Shown: piece by piece, positions 26,146 to 34,113 of the stretch | Numbering within the stretch: position 1 is the first letter of the stretch | Layout of the letters: each line of letters opens with the position of its first letter | Assembly (NCBI GenBank): GCA_902760645.1 | Contig: CACWHC010000006.1 | Coordinates: forward strand, 59,509-123,508 | DNA from: an uncultured bacterium | Lineage (GTDB): Bacteria > Cyanobacteriota > Vampirovibrionia > Gastranaerophilales > Gastranaerophilaceae | Direction of reading: 5' to 3' | DNA: 64,000 bases | The notes under the pieces: model-generated | Seen by the model: only the letters and a program-made list of their open reading frames with translations | What the model was told of the DNA's origin: nothing | Database searches by the model: none | Program-made: the position numbers and the translations under genes

Positions 26146-27465
26146 ATGAGTATATATGATTTGGTAGTTATTGGCGGAGGACCGGCAGGTTGCGCAGCTG
26201 CATATATGGCAGGTAAATTAGGATTTAAAACTTTGCTTGTCGAAAAGAGTGCCCACTTAGGCGGTGCAATGACTTCGGGACTTGTTGTTCCGGCTATGAA
26301 ATCTTCAGACAGAAAATTAAATGTCAGATTTTATGAAGATTTGATTTCCGAAATGAAATCTTTGGGAGGGCAGGTTACTTATCAAAATAATCCGGGATGG
26401 TTTAATCCGGAACTGTTAAAAATCGCACTCGATAACATGATGGCAAAAACCAATGTGGATGTTATTCTGAATGCTTATGTCGCCGTAATAAATGCATCTG
26501 ACCGTACTATTAAGTCTATAGTGATAAAAAGTAGTGTTTTATTGTCATCTAACTATTCGATAGATGGTGATAAAATTGATAAAGATAAGGATAAGTTATC
26601 AGTATCTATCGGAACGAGATATGTAGTAGACGCTACAGGAAATTCAGAAATTTTCAAAAAATTAGGTTGCAAATTTTTAGATACTGAAGAAGAAACTCAA
26701 CCGTTCAGTTTACGTTTTATCATGTCAGGAATTGATTTAAAACGTTTTTCTGAGTGGCTTTTAGAGATTGATAAAAACAAAGAGGTAACAACTGTTGAAG
26801 AAATCGATGGTGTCTTGCACTTATCTACTGCCTGTACATGGGATAAATCTCGAAAATGGGCATTATACCCTATTTTTAGAGCAGGAGTGGCAAATGGCTT
26901 GTTAAAAACTGCAGATACAAACTATTTTCAGGTATTTACTATACCCGGAATGCCTTCATCACTTGCATTTAATTGCCCGAGATTAGTAGAATGCAATAGT
27001 ACGCTGACTCTTGATAATATCACAAATGCTTTACAGGAGGGGCGTTCAACAATTCTAAGGCTGTCTAAATTTTTTAAATTATATTTCCCTGGGTTTAAAA
27101 ATGCATTTATTTCCAATATTGCTGACGAACTCGGGGTAAGGTCATCTCATAGGATTTCAGGTAAATATATTTACACGATGGATGATATTATTTCAGGTAA
27201 AAAATTTGACAGACCTGTTGCGGCTTCCGATTATCCTATTGATGTACATTCTTCTGATAAGGATGGCTCTGTTCTTAAAAAGGTTAAGGAGTACGAAATT
27301 CCTATTGAATCTTTAATGTCAAATGAATATGATAACTTGTTTGCTGCAGGTCGTAATATTTCTGCTGATTTTATGGCTCAGGGTGCTATTAGGATTCAGC
27401 CTACTTGTTTTTCTATGGGTGAAGGTATTGCAAGATATCTTGCATCAGTTATTCGCGTTGATTAA
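26146..27465 (+). CDS. FAD-dependent oxidoreductase (FAD_oxidored type)
   Basis: N-terminal dinucleotide fold VVIGGGPAGCAAAYMAGKLG (~7-26), then LVEKSAHLGGAMTSGLV, typical of the FAD_oxidored family. The second FAD contact is YVVDATGNSEIFKKLGC (~160). The C-terminus has DNLFAAGRNISADFMAQGAIRIQ (~390-412), closing on FAD. 439 aa, cytoplasmic. Substrate unknown; the family includes proteins close to succinate/fumarate and tRNA-modifying flavoproteins. Overlaps the end of the convergent CoA-disulfide reductase gene by 17 bp. Confidence 0.88.
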   Translation: MSIYDLVVIGGGPAGCAAAYMAGKLGFKTLLVEKSAHLGGAMTSGLVVPAMKSSDRKLNVRFYEDLISEMKSLGGQVTYQNNPGWFNPELLKIALDNMMAKTNVDVILNAYVAVINASDRTIKSIVIKSSVLLSSNYSIDGDKIDKDKDKLSVSIGTRYVVDATGNSEIFKKLGCKFLDTEEETQPFSLRFIMSGIDLKRFSEWLLEIDKNKEVTTVEEIDGVLHLSTACTWDKSRKWALYPIFRAGVANGLLKTADTNYFQVFTIPGMPSSLAFNCPRLVECNSTLTLDNITNALQEGRSTILRLSKFFKLYFPGFKNAFISNIADELGVRSSHRISGKYIYTMDDIISGKKFDRPVAASDYPIDVHSSDKDGSVLKKVKEYEIPIESLMSNEYDNLFAAGRNISADFMAQGAIRIQPTCFSMGEGIARYLASVIRVD

Positions 27466-28813
27466 TTTTTTCTGATATGATTTCTGCCGCATTTAGTAGC
27501 GGATCAATTGTTGTAGAGTATGGTGGTGCATATGTTAAGTCATTTGAGGCAAACTCTTTTACAGTTAGCCCACCTAAAATTGCACTTGTCAGTGTGTTTA
27601 TTCTTTTATCTGTATCGCCTGCACCGACTGCCTGACCGCCCAAAATTCTTCCGGTGTCAGCATCTGCAATAAGTTTAATTGTTATATTTTTTGCATCAGG
27701 CATATATCCGACTTTGTCAAATTTGCTAACTGTTGTGGAAATTGTGTTTATTGAATGCCGTTTCGCCGCTTTTTCAGTTAATCCGGTCATAGAAATACTT
27801 AATTTTAGACATCTTGTTACTGCAGAGCATAAGACCCCTAAAAACTCGTCTTCTCCGCCTGTTGCATTAATTGCAGCACATCTGCCCTGTTTATTTGCTG
27901 TTGAACCAAGCGGCATCCAGACCGGTGTGTTCGTGATTATAAAATTGCTTTCGGCACAATCTCCGCACGCATAGATGCCTTTTATAGAGGTTTCCATGTA
28001 TTTATTCGTTTTTATTGCACCTGTTTCACCGATTTTTATTCCTGCATCAGCGGCAAGTCCTGTATTTGGTTTAACACCTGAACATATAATTGCTAAATCA
28101 CAGTCTATTTCTCGTCCGTTTTCTGTTATTACACTTGTGATACCTTCAGCATCCCCTTGAAACTCTACTACTTTGTCTGATGTAATAATTTCAAATTTAT
28201 TTTCGCTTATAAGATTTAATTGTTCTTTTATACACTCGCTCATATCGCTGTCTAAGTAACTTAGCAGGTATTCGCTGCGTTCTACAAGTGTTGTGTATAT
28301 GTTATTTTTAACAAGTGCTTCGAGCATTTCAAGCCCTATGTAGCCGCCGCCTACAATTACTGCTCTTTTTGTCGTTAACAGTTTATTTTTTATGTTAATT
28401 GCATCTTCTATTTTTCTGACAGTAAATATATTTTTATACCAAATATTTTTTATATTCGGTAAAATCGGGGAAGCACCTGTTGCTATTATTAATGCATCAT
28501 AATCTGATAAGAATGCCTTGTTTGAATTTAAATCAAGCACAAGCACTTGCCGGCTTTCAGGGATGATTTTTATAACTTTATGTCTTAAAAATACGTGAAC
28601 TCCGCTTGCCTCAAACTCTTCCGGACTTCTGACAAGCAGAGTTTCAAACTTTTCAAAATTTCCTTCAATGAAATATGGAATACCACAAGATGAATATGAC
28701 ACATGAGTGTCCTCAGTGTATATTACTACCTCAGAATCATTATTAAGCTGTCTTCTTGCCTTTGCTGCCGCCTTTGCCCCTGCAGCAACTCCGCCTATTA
28801 TAACTAATTTCAT
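27449..28813 (-). CDS. CoA-disulfide reductase / NADH oxidase-like flavoprotein
   Basis: Pyridine-nucleotide-disulfide oxidoreductase of the single-cysteine group. FAD motif VIIGGVAAGAKAAA (~4-17); active-site cysteine in YSSCGIPYF (~40-48). NAD motif AVIVGGGYIGLEMLEALV (~148), FAD motif IYACGDCAES (~278). The C-terminal dimer domain has DLTYAPPYSTTIDPLLNAA (~426). 454 aa, normal for Nox/CoADR. It would detoxify oxygen or recycle CoA disulfide, useful in an anaerobe. TATATT sits 6 nt before the ATG, so it may be leaderless. Confidence 0.92.
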   Translation of the reverse strand: MKLVIIGGVAAGAKAAAKARRQLNNDSEVVIYTEDTHVSYSSCGIPYFIEGNFEKFETLLVRSPEEFEASGVHVFLRHKVIKIIPESRQVLVLDLNSNKAFLSDYDALIIATGASPILPNIKNIWYKNIFTVRKIEDAINIKNKLLTTKRAVIVGGGYIGLEMLEALVKNNIYTTLVERSEYLLSYLDSDMSECIKEQLNLISENKFEIITSDKVVEFQGDAEGITSVITENGREIDCDLAIICSGVKPNTGLAADAGIKIGETGAIKTNKYMETSIKGIYACGDCAESNFIITNTPVWMPLGSTANKQGRCAAINATGGEDEFLGVLCSAVTRCLKLSISMTGLTEKAAKRHSINTISTTVSKFDKVGYMPDAKNITIKLIADADTGRILGGQAVGAGDTDKRINTLTSAILGGLTVKEFASNDLTYAPPYSTTIDPLLNAAEIISEKINQRE

Positions 28814-28859
28814 ATTTTAAATATAAAATATTAAAATATTTTATCCATTAGCTGCATGG

Positions 28860-29000
28860 CTAATTTAAGCTTGATGTTCCTAAAAATGTTTCTTTCATAA
28901 ATTCGCAATAGCAGTCTAAATCGCTTTTAAAATCATCAGCTTTCTCAACAAGAGTCTGTAATTCAATAATTATACCGTCATTTTTTAATTCTTCATACAT
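28860..29000 (-). CDS. Small 46-residue acidic protein (putative)
   Basis: ORF beginning MYEELKNDGIIIELQTL and ending in ETFLGTSSLN, found in a 270-bp space between two minus-strand genes. GGAG lies ~11 nt upstream of the ATG. It is acidic and amphipathic-helical with two Cys (DCYC). No family recognised. It may be co-transcribed with the upstream permease gene. The rest of the gap holds AT-only sequence with no clear signal. Confidence 0.45.
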   Translation of the reverse strand: MYEELKNDGIIIELQTLVEKADDFKSDLDCYCEFMKETFLGTSSLN

Positions 29001-29082
29001 AATACACACATCTCCGATTATGCATGTAAATACGGAATTATTAAAAAAAACTTTAATTAAAAGAGAATATATGTTACATATA

Positions 29083-29970
29083 TTAATTATCTTGTTCGCT
29101 GTATACTAATTTTTTTCTTAAACTCCACTGAATCAGCGTCAAAACAAGAACTATTGTAAACAGTACATAGGCAATTGCACTTGCTTTACCGGCATTGAAA
29201 TATTCAAAGGCATTTTTGTATATGGCATAAACAAGTACATTTGTGCTGTCAAAAGGTCCCCCTTCAGTCATCAGATAAATTAAATCAAACACCTGAAAAG
29301 TGTTAATTGCTGTAATGATAACCACAAAAAATATTGTAGGTGAAATCATTGGAATAGTTATATTTTTGAATACCTGAAGTGAATTTGCACCATCAATTTT
29401 TGCCGCCTCAAAAAGATTTTGCGATATACCGCTTAATGATGACAAAAAAATTATCATATTATATCCTATTAACTTCCACACAGAAACAATAATTAATGCC
29501 GGCATTGCAAAATTTTCATCATATAGCCAATTTATATCTATATTAAGAATTTTGTTTAATAATCCGATATTTGGGTCAAAAATCCACTGCCAAACTATAC
29601 CTATAACTATCATAGGCGTTATAAACGGCAGAAAGTATGCAGTTTTATAAAATTCGGAGCCTCTTATTTTCGAGTTTAGTATTGCAGCAAGCACAAGAGG
29701 AATTATTACCCCGAATACTGAAGTTGATACTGCGAAGACTACTGTATTTGACAGAATTTTATAAAATACGGGCTCAGAAAATATAGTTTTATAATTATCT
29801 AGTCCGACAAACTGAATTGGATTTAATAAATCCCACTTTGCAAAACTCAGTCCGAATGAAAAAATCAGAGGAATTATAATAAAAATCAATATTCCCAATA
29901 ATGCAGGAAAAATAAATAACCACGCTGCCGAATACTTATTGTTGATTAGTTTATCAAATACATTATTCAT
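29083..29970 (-). CDS. Carbohydrate ABC transporter permease (MalF/UgpA type), orphan
   Basis: Inner-membrane permease subunit of a CUT1-type sugar importer. Six hydrophobic helices in 295 aa, opening with AWLFIFPALLGILIFIIIPL. The EAA loop that contacts the ATPase reads FEAAKIDGANSLQVFKNITIPMISP (positions ~188-212). The partner permease, sugar-binding protein and ATPase are not next to it on the same strand, which is unusual. Start without Shine-Dalgarno; TATAAT ends exactly 6 nt before the ATG. Confidence 0.9.
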   Translation of the reverse strand: MNNVFDKLINNKYSAAWLFIFPALLGILIFIIIPLIFSFGLSFAKWDLLNPIQFVGLDNYKTIFSEPVFYKILSNTVVFAVSTSVFGVIIPLVLAAILNSKIRGSEFYKTAYFLPFITPMIVIGIVWQWIFDPNIGLLNKILNIDINWLYDENFAMPALIIVSVWKLIGYNMIIFLSSLSGISQNLFEAAKIDGANSLQVFKNITIPMISPTIFFVVIITAINTFQVFDLIYLMTEGGPFDSTNVLVYAIYKNAFEYFNAGKASAIAYVLFTIVLVLTLIQWSLRKKLVYSEQDN

Positions 29971-29976
29971 GCTACC

Positions 29977-29982
29977 ATTATA
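29977..29982 (-). promoter_or_regulatory. -10 box of a probable leaderless transcript (permease)
   Basis: TATAAT on the minus strand, then GGTAGC, then the ATG at 29970. It overlaps the promoter region of the divergent mutase gene. Confidence 0.55.
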
Positions 29983-30005
29983 CTATAAATTAGGGAGAAT
30001 TAATT

Positions 30006-31481
30006 ATGATAAATAAATATGAACATGCTTTTGGTAAAAATGATATTAGAGGTATATACGGCGAAGACATTACCGAGGAATTATTCTTTAATGTCGGTAA
30101 AAATTATGTTTTATATCTGATGAATAAGTCAGGTAGAGTTCCTGCGGATATGTATTTAACTGTATGTATGGATGCAAGAACCCACTCACCTGTTTTGGCG
30201 GATGCTCTTATTGCAGGAATCACCTCATCAGGTGCACATGCTATATTTTTAGGTCTTGCTCCGACTCCTATCGGATATTATTCTGAAGTTGTCGGTGTTC
30301 CTTCATCACTAACAAACGGAAATGATGTTATTGCTGCATGTATTGTTACTGCAAGTCATAATCCGAAAGAATATAACGGAATGAAGCTTACTTATCAAAA
30401 TAAAACACTTTCAGAGGCTCAAATAAGAGAATTAAAAGAAGTTACACTTGACAATTGGACATCTGATATTAAGGCTAAAAACTCTGATTTGGTTCAAAAT
30501 TATAACATTATTCCTTCATATATTGACGAAATGTGTAATAAATTTCCCGCTGTCGGCAATGGTGTTAAAATAGTTGTTGACAGTGCAAATGCTACCGGCG
30601 GTGTAGTTGGTCCTGAACTTTACAGAAAGCTTGGTTGCGAAGTCTTTGAGTTGTTTTCGGAACCTGACGGAACATTCCCGAATCATCACCCTAATCCAAG
30701 TGTTGAAAGTACTTTAGATACTTTGAAGGCTAAAGTTAAAGAAGTAAATGCTGATGTAGGTATTGCATATGATGGTGATAGCGATCGTATCGGAATTATT
30801 GATAATGAGGGTAACTATCTTACAGGTGATAAGTTGTTGCTTATATATGCTGAAGATTTAATTTCATCTTGCAAATCAAAAGGAATTGTTCCGGGTATCG
30901 TCAGTGAAGTTAAGTGTTCTCAGGTGCTGTTTGATACAATTAACAGTATTGGCGGAAAAGCATATATGTGCAAAACAGGTCATGGGTATATTAAAGCTAT
31001 GATGTATGAAACAGGTGCTATTCTCGCAGGTGAAATGAGCGGTCATACTTTCTTTAAAGACAGATACTATGGTTTTGATGACGCAATCTATGCCGGCTGC
31101 AGGATAATTGAAATTATTTCTAAAAATAAAAAGCTTAATTCTGATTTTACGATTAAATCAATGTTAAAACCGTTTGATGCGGTTTATTCTTCCCCTGAAT
31201 TGCGTTATCCTTGTCCAAATGAGCTAAAAAAGGCTGTTTTAGAATATGTACAAACAAGAATTTCCGAAAATAAGGATATCTTTGGATCTGAAATTAAAGA
31301 CATAATAACACTTGATGGTATGCGTATTGTCTTTGACGGTGGTTTTACGCTAATAAGACAGAGCAATACCGAACCTGTATTTACACTCAGATTTGAAGCA
31401 AAAACTAAAGAAGAAGCAGACAGATTTAGCAGTGTTATGACAAATATTTTAGATGAGGCACTCGCTGCAAATGTCAGGTAA
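30006..31481 (+). CDS. Phosphomannomutase/phosphoglucomutase
   Basis: Interconverts hexose-1- and hexose-6-phosphates for polysaccharide precursors. Alpha-D-phosphohexomutase landmarks: N-terminal FGKNDIRGIYGEDITEE, phosphoserine loop TASHNPKEYNGMK (~116-128), metal loop AYDGDSDRIG (~257-266), sugar loop GEMSGH (~345), and phosphate-binding RQSNTEPVFTLRFEA near the C-terminus. 491 aa. AGGGAG precedes the ATG. The next gene starts 18 bp downstream, so they form an operon. Confidence 0.94.
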   Translation: MINKYEHAFGKNDIRGIYGEDITEELFFNVGKNYVLYLMNKSGRVPADMYLTVCMDARTHSPVLADALIAGITSSGAHAIFLGLAPTPIGYYSEVVGVPSSLTNGNDVIAACIVTASHNPKEYNGMKLTYQNKTLSEAQIRELKEVTLDNWTSDIKAKNSDLVQNYNIIPSYIDEMCNKFPAVGNGVKIVVDSANATGGVVGPELYRKLGCEVFELFSEPDGTFPNHHPNPSVESTLDTLKAKVKEVNADVGIAYDGDSDRIGIIDNEGNYLTGDKLLLIYAEDLISSCKSKGIVPGIVSEVKCSQVLFDTINSIGGKAYMCKTGHGYIKAMMYETGAILAGEMSGHTFFKDRYYGFDDAIYAGCRIIEIISKNKKLNSDFTIKSMLKPFDAVYSSPELRYPCPNELKKAVLEYVQTRISENKDIFGSEIKDIITLDGMRIVFDGGFTLIRQSNTEPVFTLRFEAKTKEEADRFSSVMTNILDEALAANVR

Positions 31482-31499
31482 AACAAAAGGGATATAAAA

Positions 31500-32147
31500 A
31501 TGGATTTTGATGTTGTCAGAAGTAGTATCACAAGTGCTTACAGAAACTTCAAATTTAATGATACAAAATTTGTAAACAGTATGCATGATTTTTATAATGA
31601 AGGCGCTAAAAACCCATCCGTTGCCAAGATAATAATGCAAGACCAGATAAGAAAGGGTCAGGAAACTTCCAGAAAAATATTAACAGAAGTAGCATCCTTA
31701 CCTACACCGGGCTTATTTGAGCCAACAGAAGCGACTTTTCACCTCTATAATTTTTCTGCACAATTTGCTGCAAAAAGTGTTAATGCTGCGGATATGTATA
31801 ATTCAACTTCATATAATGAATATGTGGGCAATACAGCAAGAAAAACTTTTGATGAAGCATGGGATAAACTTTATCCAAAATCCGGTAAGACAAGGGAACG
31901 AATAATTCTTGCAAATCGTATATTGACAGATAGTGTAACCCCAAAAGCAGGATGGCTTGATAAATTGAGATTTGCCAAAACCATAGCAGAATATAAAACC
32001 TATTACCCAAATACTTTTGCAGCAAGATATTGGCTGATTATTAACAGTCAAATTAAAGAAGATTCGGTAACATTAAGAGTTAAACCTTGGTACAAAAGAT
32101 TTTTCTATAAGAGATTAATTAAAAATCATTTTGGGTTTAAAAAATAA
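31500..32147 (+). CDS. Unknown 215-residue protein
   Basis: Not recognised. Mostly helical and basic at the C-terminus (PWYKRFFYKRLIKNHFGFKK), with no signal peptide or clear membrane segment. The motif TPGLFEPTEATFHLYNFSAQ is in the middle. AAAGGG precedes the ATG, and the gene follows the hexomutase by 18 bp, so they share an mRNA. A role in envelope or polysaccharide work is suggested only by that linkage. Confidence 0.75.
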   Translation: MDFDVVRSSITSAYRNFKFNDTKFVNSMHDFYNEGAKNPSVAKIIMQDQIRKGQETSRKILTEVASLPTPGLFEPTEATFHLYNFSAQFAAKSVNAADMYNSTSYNEYVGNTARKTFDEAWDKLYPKSGKTRERIILANRILTDSVTPKAGWLDKLRFAKTIAEYKTYYPNTFAARYWLIINSQIKEDSVTLRVKPWYKRFFYKRLIKNHFGFKK

Positions 32148-32159
32148 TTATGCTAAGTA

Positions 32160-33371
32160 TTATTCTAATGTAGGTTTATAGAACCTGTACGCATTCAAAG
32201 CTGCTTTAAATGCCGCTGTAAACTGGTTTTGACTGTTTTCTATTGCTTTTTCATCAATATTAAATTCGCCGAGAAGCTCTTTATTTTTTGAACTGTATAT
32301 TTTTGTTCTGGGTAGTTCGGTACTCTTGGTATATGAATGTTTTGTTGATTTATCAGCTTTCTCTCTTTCCATTGCTGAAAGTGATGCTGCTAAATCAAGC
32401 ATGCTTTTTTTATCTGAAAAATCAGAATTTGCCCATTCTATCGGATTTACATAAAATTTATTTTCATCATTTGTAATTTCATGTGATTCAAAGTATGCAG
32501 AACTAAAAGTAGTAACAGCCTGTTCAATTTTTTGTGTAACCTTTACTCCGTTATCTGTTTTAATATCCTGGGCTAAAAATATACCAAATAATATAACAGC
32601 CATAACAATTAACGTAAAATATAAAACCGGAATTATAACAATAGCCAATATTGAAAATATGGTAGCTTGTTTTTCCTGTGATTTGTTAAATGCAGTTACG
32701 TCATCCCATTTTTTGTTTTTAAATGCCCATTTATTACCTTTTAATCCGCAAATTAACTGGTAGTAGAAACCCCATGGGGTAAAGAAAAGTAGTATACACC
32801 ACAGCGTTTTGTAGGATTTGTTGAATAAACCCCAAATCCATGTTCCGAAAAATGCACCCCAGTTAAATATCTTTGTGTAGTCATAAGGCAATTTAGACGT
32901 TTCTTTACCGGGTATAAATATCAGACATAGCTGCATAATAAGTGCAGCAAAAGCTGCAGGAACCGATATCGGTGCAGGTAATATTAACCCAAACGCACAT
33001 AATAAAGCTATTAATCCGCAAAAAATATATAACGGTGTAACTTTTTCTCCGTTAACATCGTCAAGTCGTCTGATTATGTTCGATATAGTGAGTATAAATG
33101 CGTATGCAGAGCCTATGACAAGCCACAACTGAAGAAATAACGGCGCTTTAATAAATAAATTCTGAGCAAATATGTAATCAAGTGTCGTGTTAGCATTTCT
33201 CATAGCCCAAAATGTGTACGGCAATGTAAAAAATGTAGAAATAATGCCAATATAAACAGAATTTAAAAAGTAATCACGCCTGCCAATGACTCCGTCAAAT
33301 GAAAATAATGTTGAGCTGACATTAACCTTTGCAACTACATTATCTGTTGTCTGATTTTCTTCACCTTCCAT
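32160..33371 (-). CDS. DUF805-domain membrane protein
   Basis: The ATG at 33371 has GGGAG 8 nt upstream and is preferred to 33386. The N-terminal part is a DUF805 domain: LFSFDGVIGRRDYF (~20-33) followed by four hydrophobic helices with SNIIRRLDDVN between them. A second hydrophobic unit (KIFNWGAFFGTWIWGLFNKS) resembles DUF2628-type zones: a short W/F-rich segment, then two helices. The C-terminal ~130 residues are soluble, charged, and probably outside or periplasmic. Function unknown. 403 aa. Confidence 0.8.
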   Translation of the reverse strand: MEGEENQTTDNVVAKVNVSSTLFSFDGVIGRRDYFLNSVYIGIISTFFTLPYTFWAMRNANTTLDYIFAQNLFIKAPLFLQLWLVIGSAYAFILTISNIIRRLDDVNGEKVTPLYIFCGLIALLCAFGLILPAPISVPAAFAALIMQLCLIFIPGKETSKLPYDYTKIFNWGAFFGTWIWGLFNKSYKTLWCILLFFTPWGFYYQLICGLKGNKWAFKNKKWDDVTAFNKSQEKQATIFSILAIVIIPVLYFTLIVMAVILFGIFLAQDIKTDNGVKVTQKIEQAVTTFSSAYFESHEITNDENKFYVNPIEWANSDFSDKKSMLDLAASLSAMEREKADKSTKHSYTKSTELPRTKIYSSKNKELLGEFNIDEKAIENSQNQFTAAFKAALNAYRFYKPTLE

Positions 33372-33430
33372 ATAATATTCTCCCATAACCTATAACTATA
33401 TTTTACACTATTTTATGTTTTTGTAAATTG

Positions 33431-33676
33431 TTACATTACAATTTGCTCATCAGCTATTAGTTCAAATGGGCTGTACCCTAATGCTCTTGAAATTTTTTCT
33501 ACTATGTCTAAGCTTGGAGAACATACAAGTCCTTCTATCTGTGATATTGTTGAGTGTCCTACTCCTGCAAATTTTGCAAGTTTTTCCTGAGAGAATCCCC
33601 TGCGTTCTCTTTCAAATTTTACTCTCATTGCAAATTTTTGAGCCAGCCTTGATACTTTTTCTTTTCGTTTGTTCAT
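33431..33676 (-). CDS. XRE-family helix-turn-helix regulator
   Basis: 81 aa, a single HTH_3 domain: AMRVKFERERRGFSQEKLAKF (positions ~16-36), then GVGHSTISQIEG (recognition helix) and LDIVEKISRALGYSPFELI. Cro/C1 type, with no additional domain. It sits between a DUF805 gene and a small-protein gene, each apparently on its own transcript. Target unknown. Confidence 0.9.
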   Translation of the reverse strand: MNKRKEKVSRLAQKFAMRVKFERERRGFSQEKLAKFAGVGHSTISQIEGLVCSPSLDIVEKISRALGYSPFELIADEQIVM

Positions 33677-33689
33677 ATTATAAATTTAG

Positions 33690-33726
33690 CAAAAAAAAAC
33701 CTGATTTAATAGGGGGAATCAGGTTA
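33690..33726 (-). terminator. Strong rho-independent terminator
   Basis: Minus strand: AACCTGATT, then CCCCCTATTA, then AATCAGGTT, followed by at least eight T. Ends the transcript of the small gene at 33772-33942 before the XRE gene. Confidence 0.9.
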
Positions 33727-33771
33727 AAAATTTGTAGGGGAAAAATTAATTGGAGTTATTTTATGAAAACT

Positions 33772-33942
33772 TTATATTAAATGCAGTGCCTGCCTGTTTG
33801 CTACAGCAATAAAATTCATTTGAGCAAGCAAAATGTCCGAACGGTCAACAAATTGCTCAGTCGGTTGAACATTTGTTGTTACCTGGTCTTTGTACATATT
33901 AGTCAGCTTTTCATCAATCTTCTTTAAATTTGCTACTGCCAT
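33772..33942 (-). CDS. Unknown 56-residue protein under a shared-type promoter
   Basis: The ATG at 33942 follows GAGAGAGA and is preferred to 33960; the product then begins MAVANLKKIDEKLTNMYKD. Polar, helical, with no signal peptide and no membrane segment. It has its own promoter (17 bases identical to that of the 23062 gene) and its own strong terminator, so it is probably abundant. No family recognised. Confidence 0.7.
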   Translation of the reverse strand: MAVANLKKIDEKLTNMYKDQVTTNVQPTEQFVDRSDILLAQMNFIAVANRQALHLI

Positions 33943-33976
33943 GTTATCTCTCTCTTTCATTTGCTCTTCGTATATA

Positions 33977-34005
33977 TATAAAGTATATACTGTTTCTCTA
34001 ATTTC
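33977..34005 (-). promoter_or_regulatory. Shared-type promoter element (GAAATTA-N17-TTATA)
   Basis: Minus strand GAAATTA (34005-33999), 17 bp, TTATA (33981-33977), then TATATACG. It stands back to back with the similar promoter of the 34114 gene. Confidence 0.6.
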
Positions 34006-34063
34006 ACATTTAATAATTTTTGTTACAAATCTTCATAAATTAATTGTATAATTTAATATCCGG

Positions 34064-34092
34064 GCAATTTTTGACTTACAGATGTTTTTATA
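34064..34092 (+). promoter_or_regulatory. Shared-type promoter element (GCAATTT-N17-TTATA)
   Basis: GCAATTT (34064-34070), 17 bp, TTATA (34088-34092), continuing ATTATATAGGG. The -10 read as TATAAT is perfect. Confidence 0.6.
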
Positions 34093-34113
34093 ATTATATA
34101 GGGAAAATTGTGT

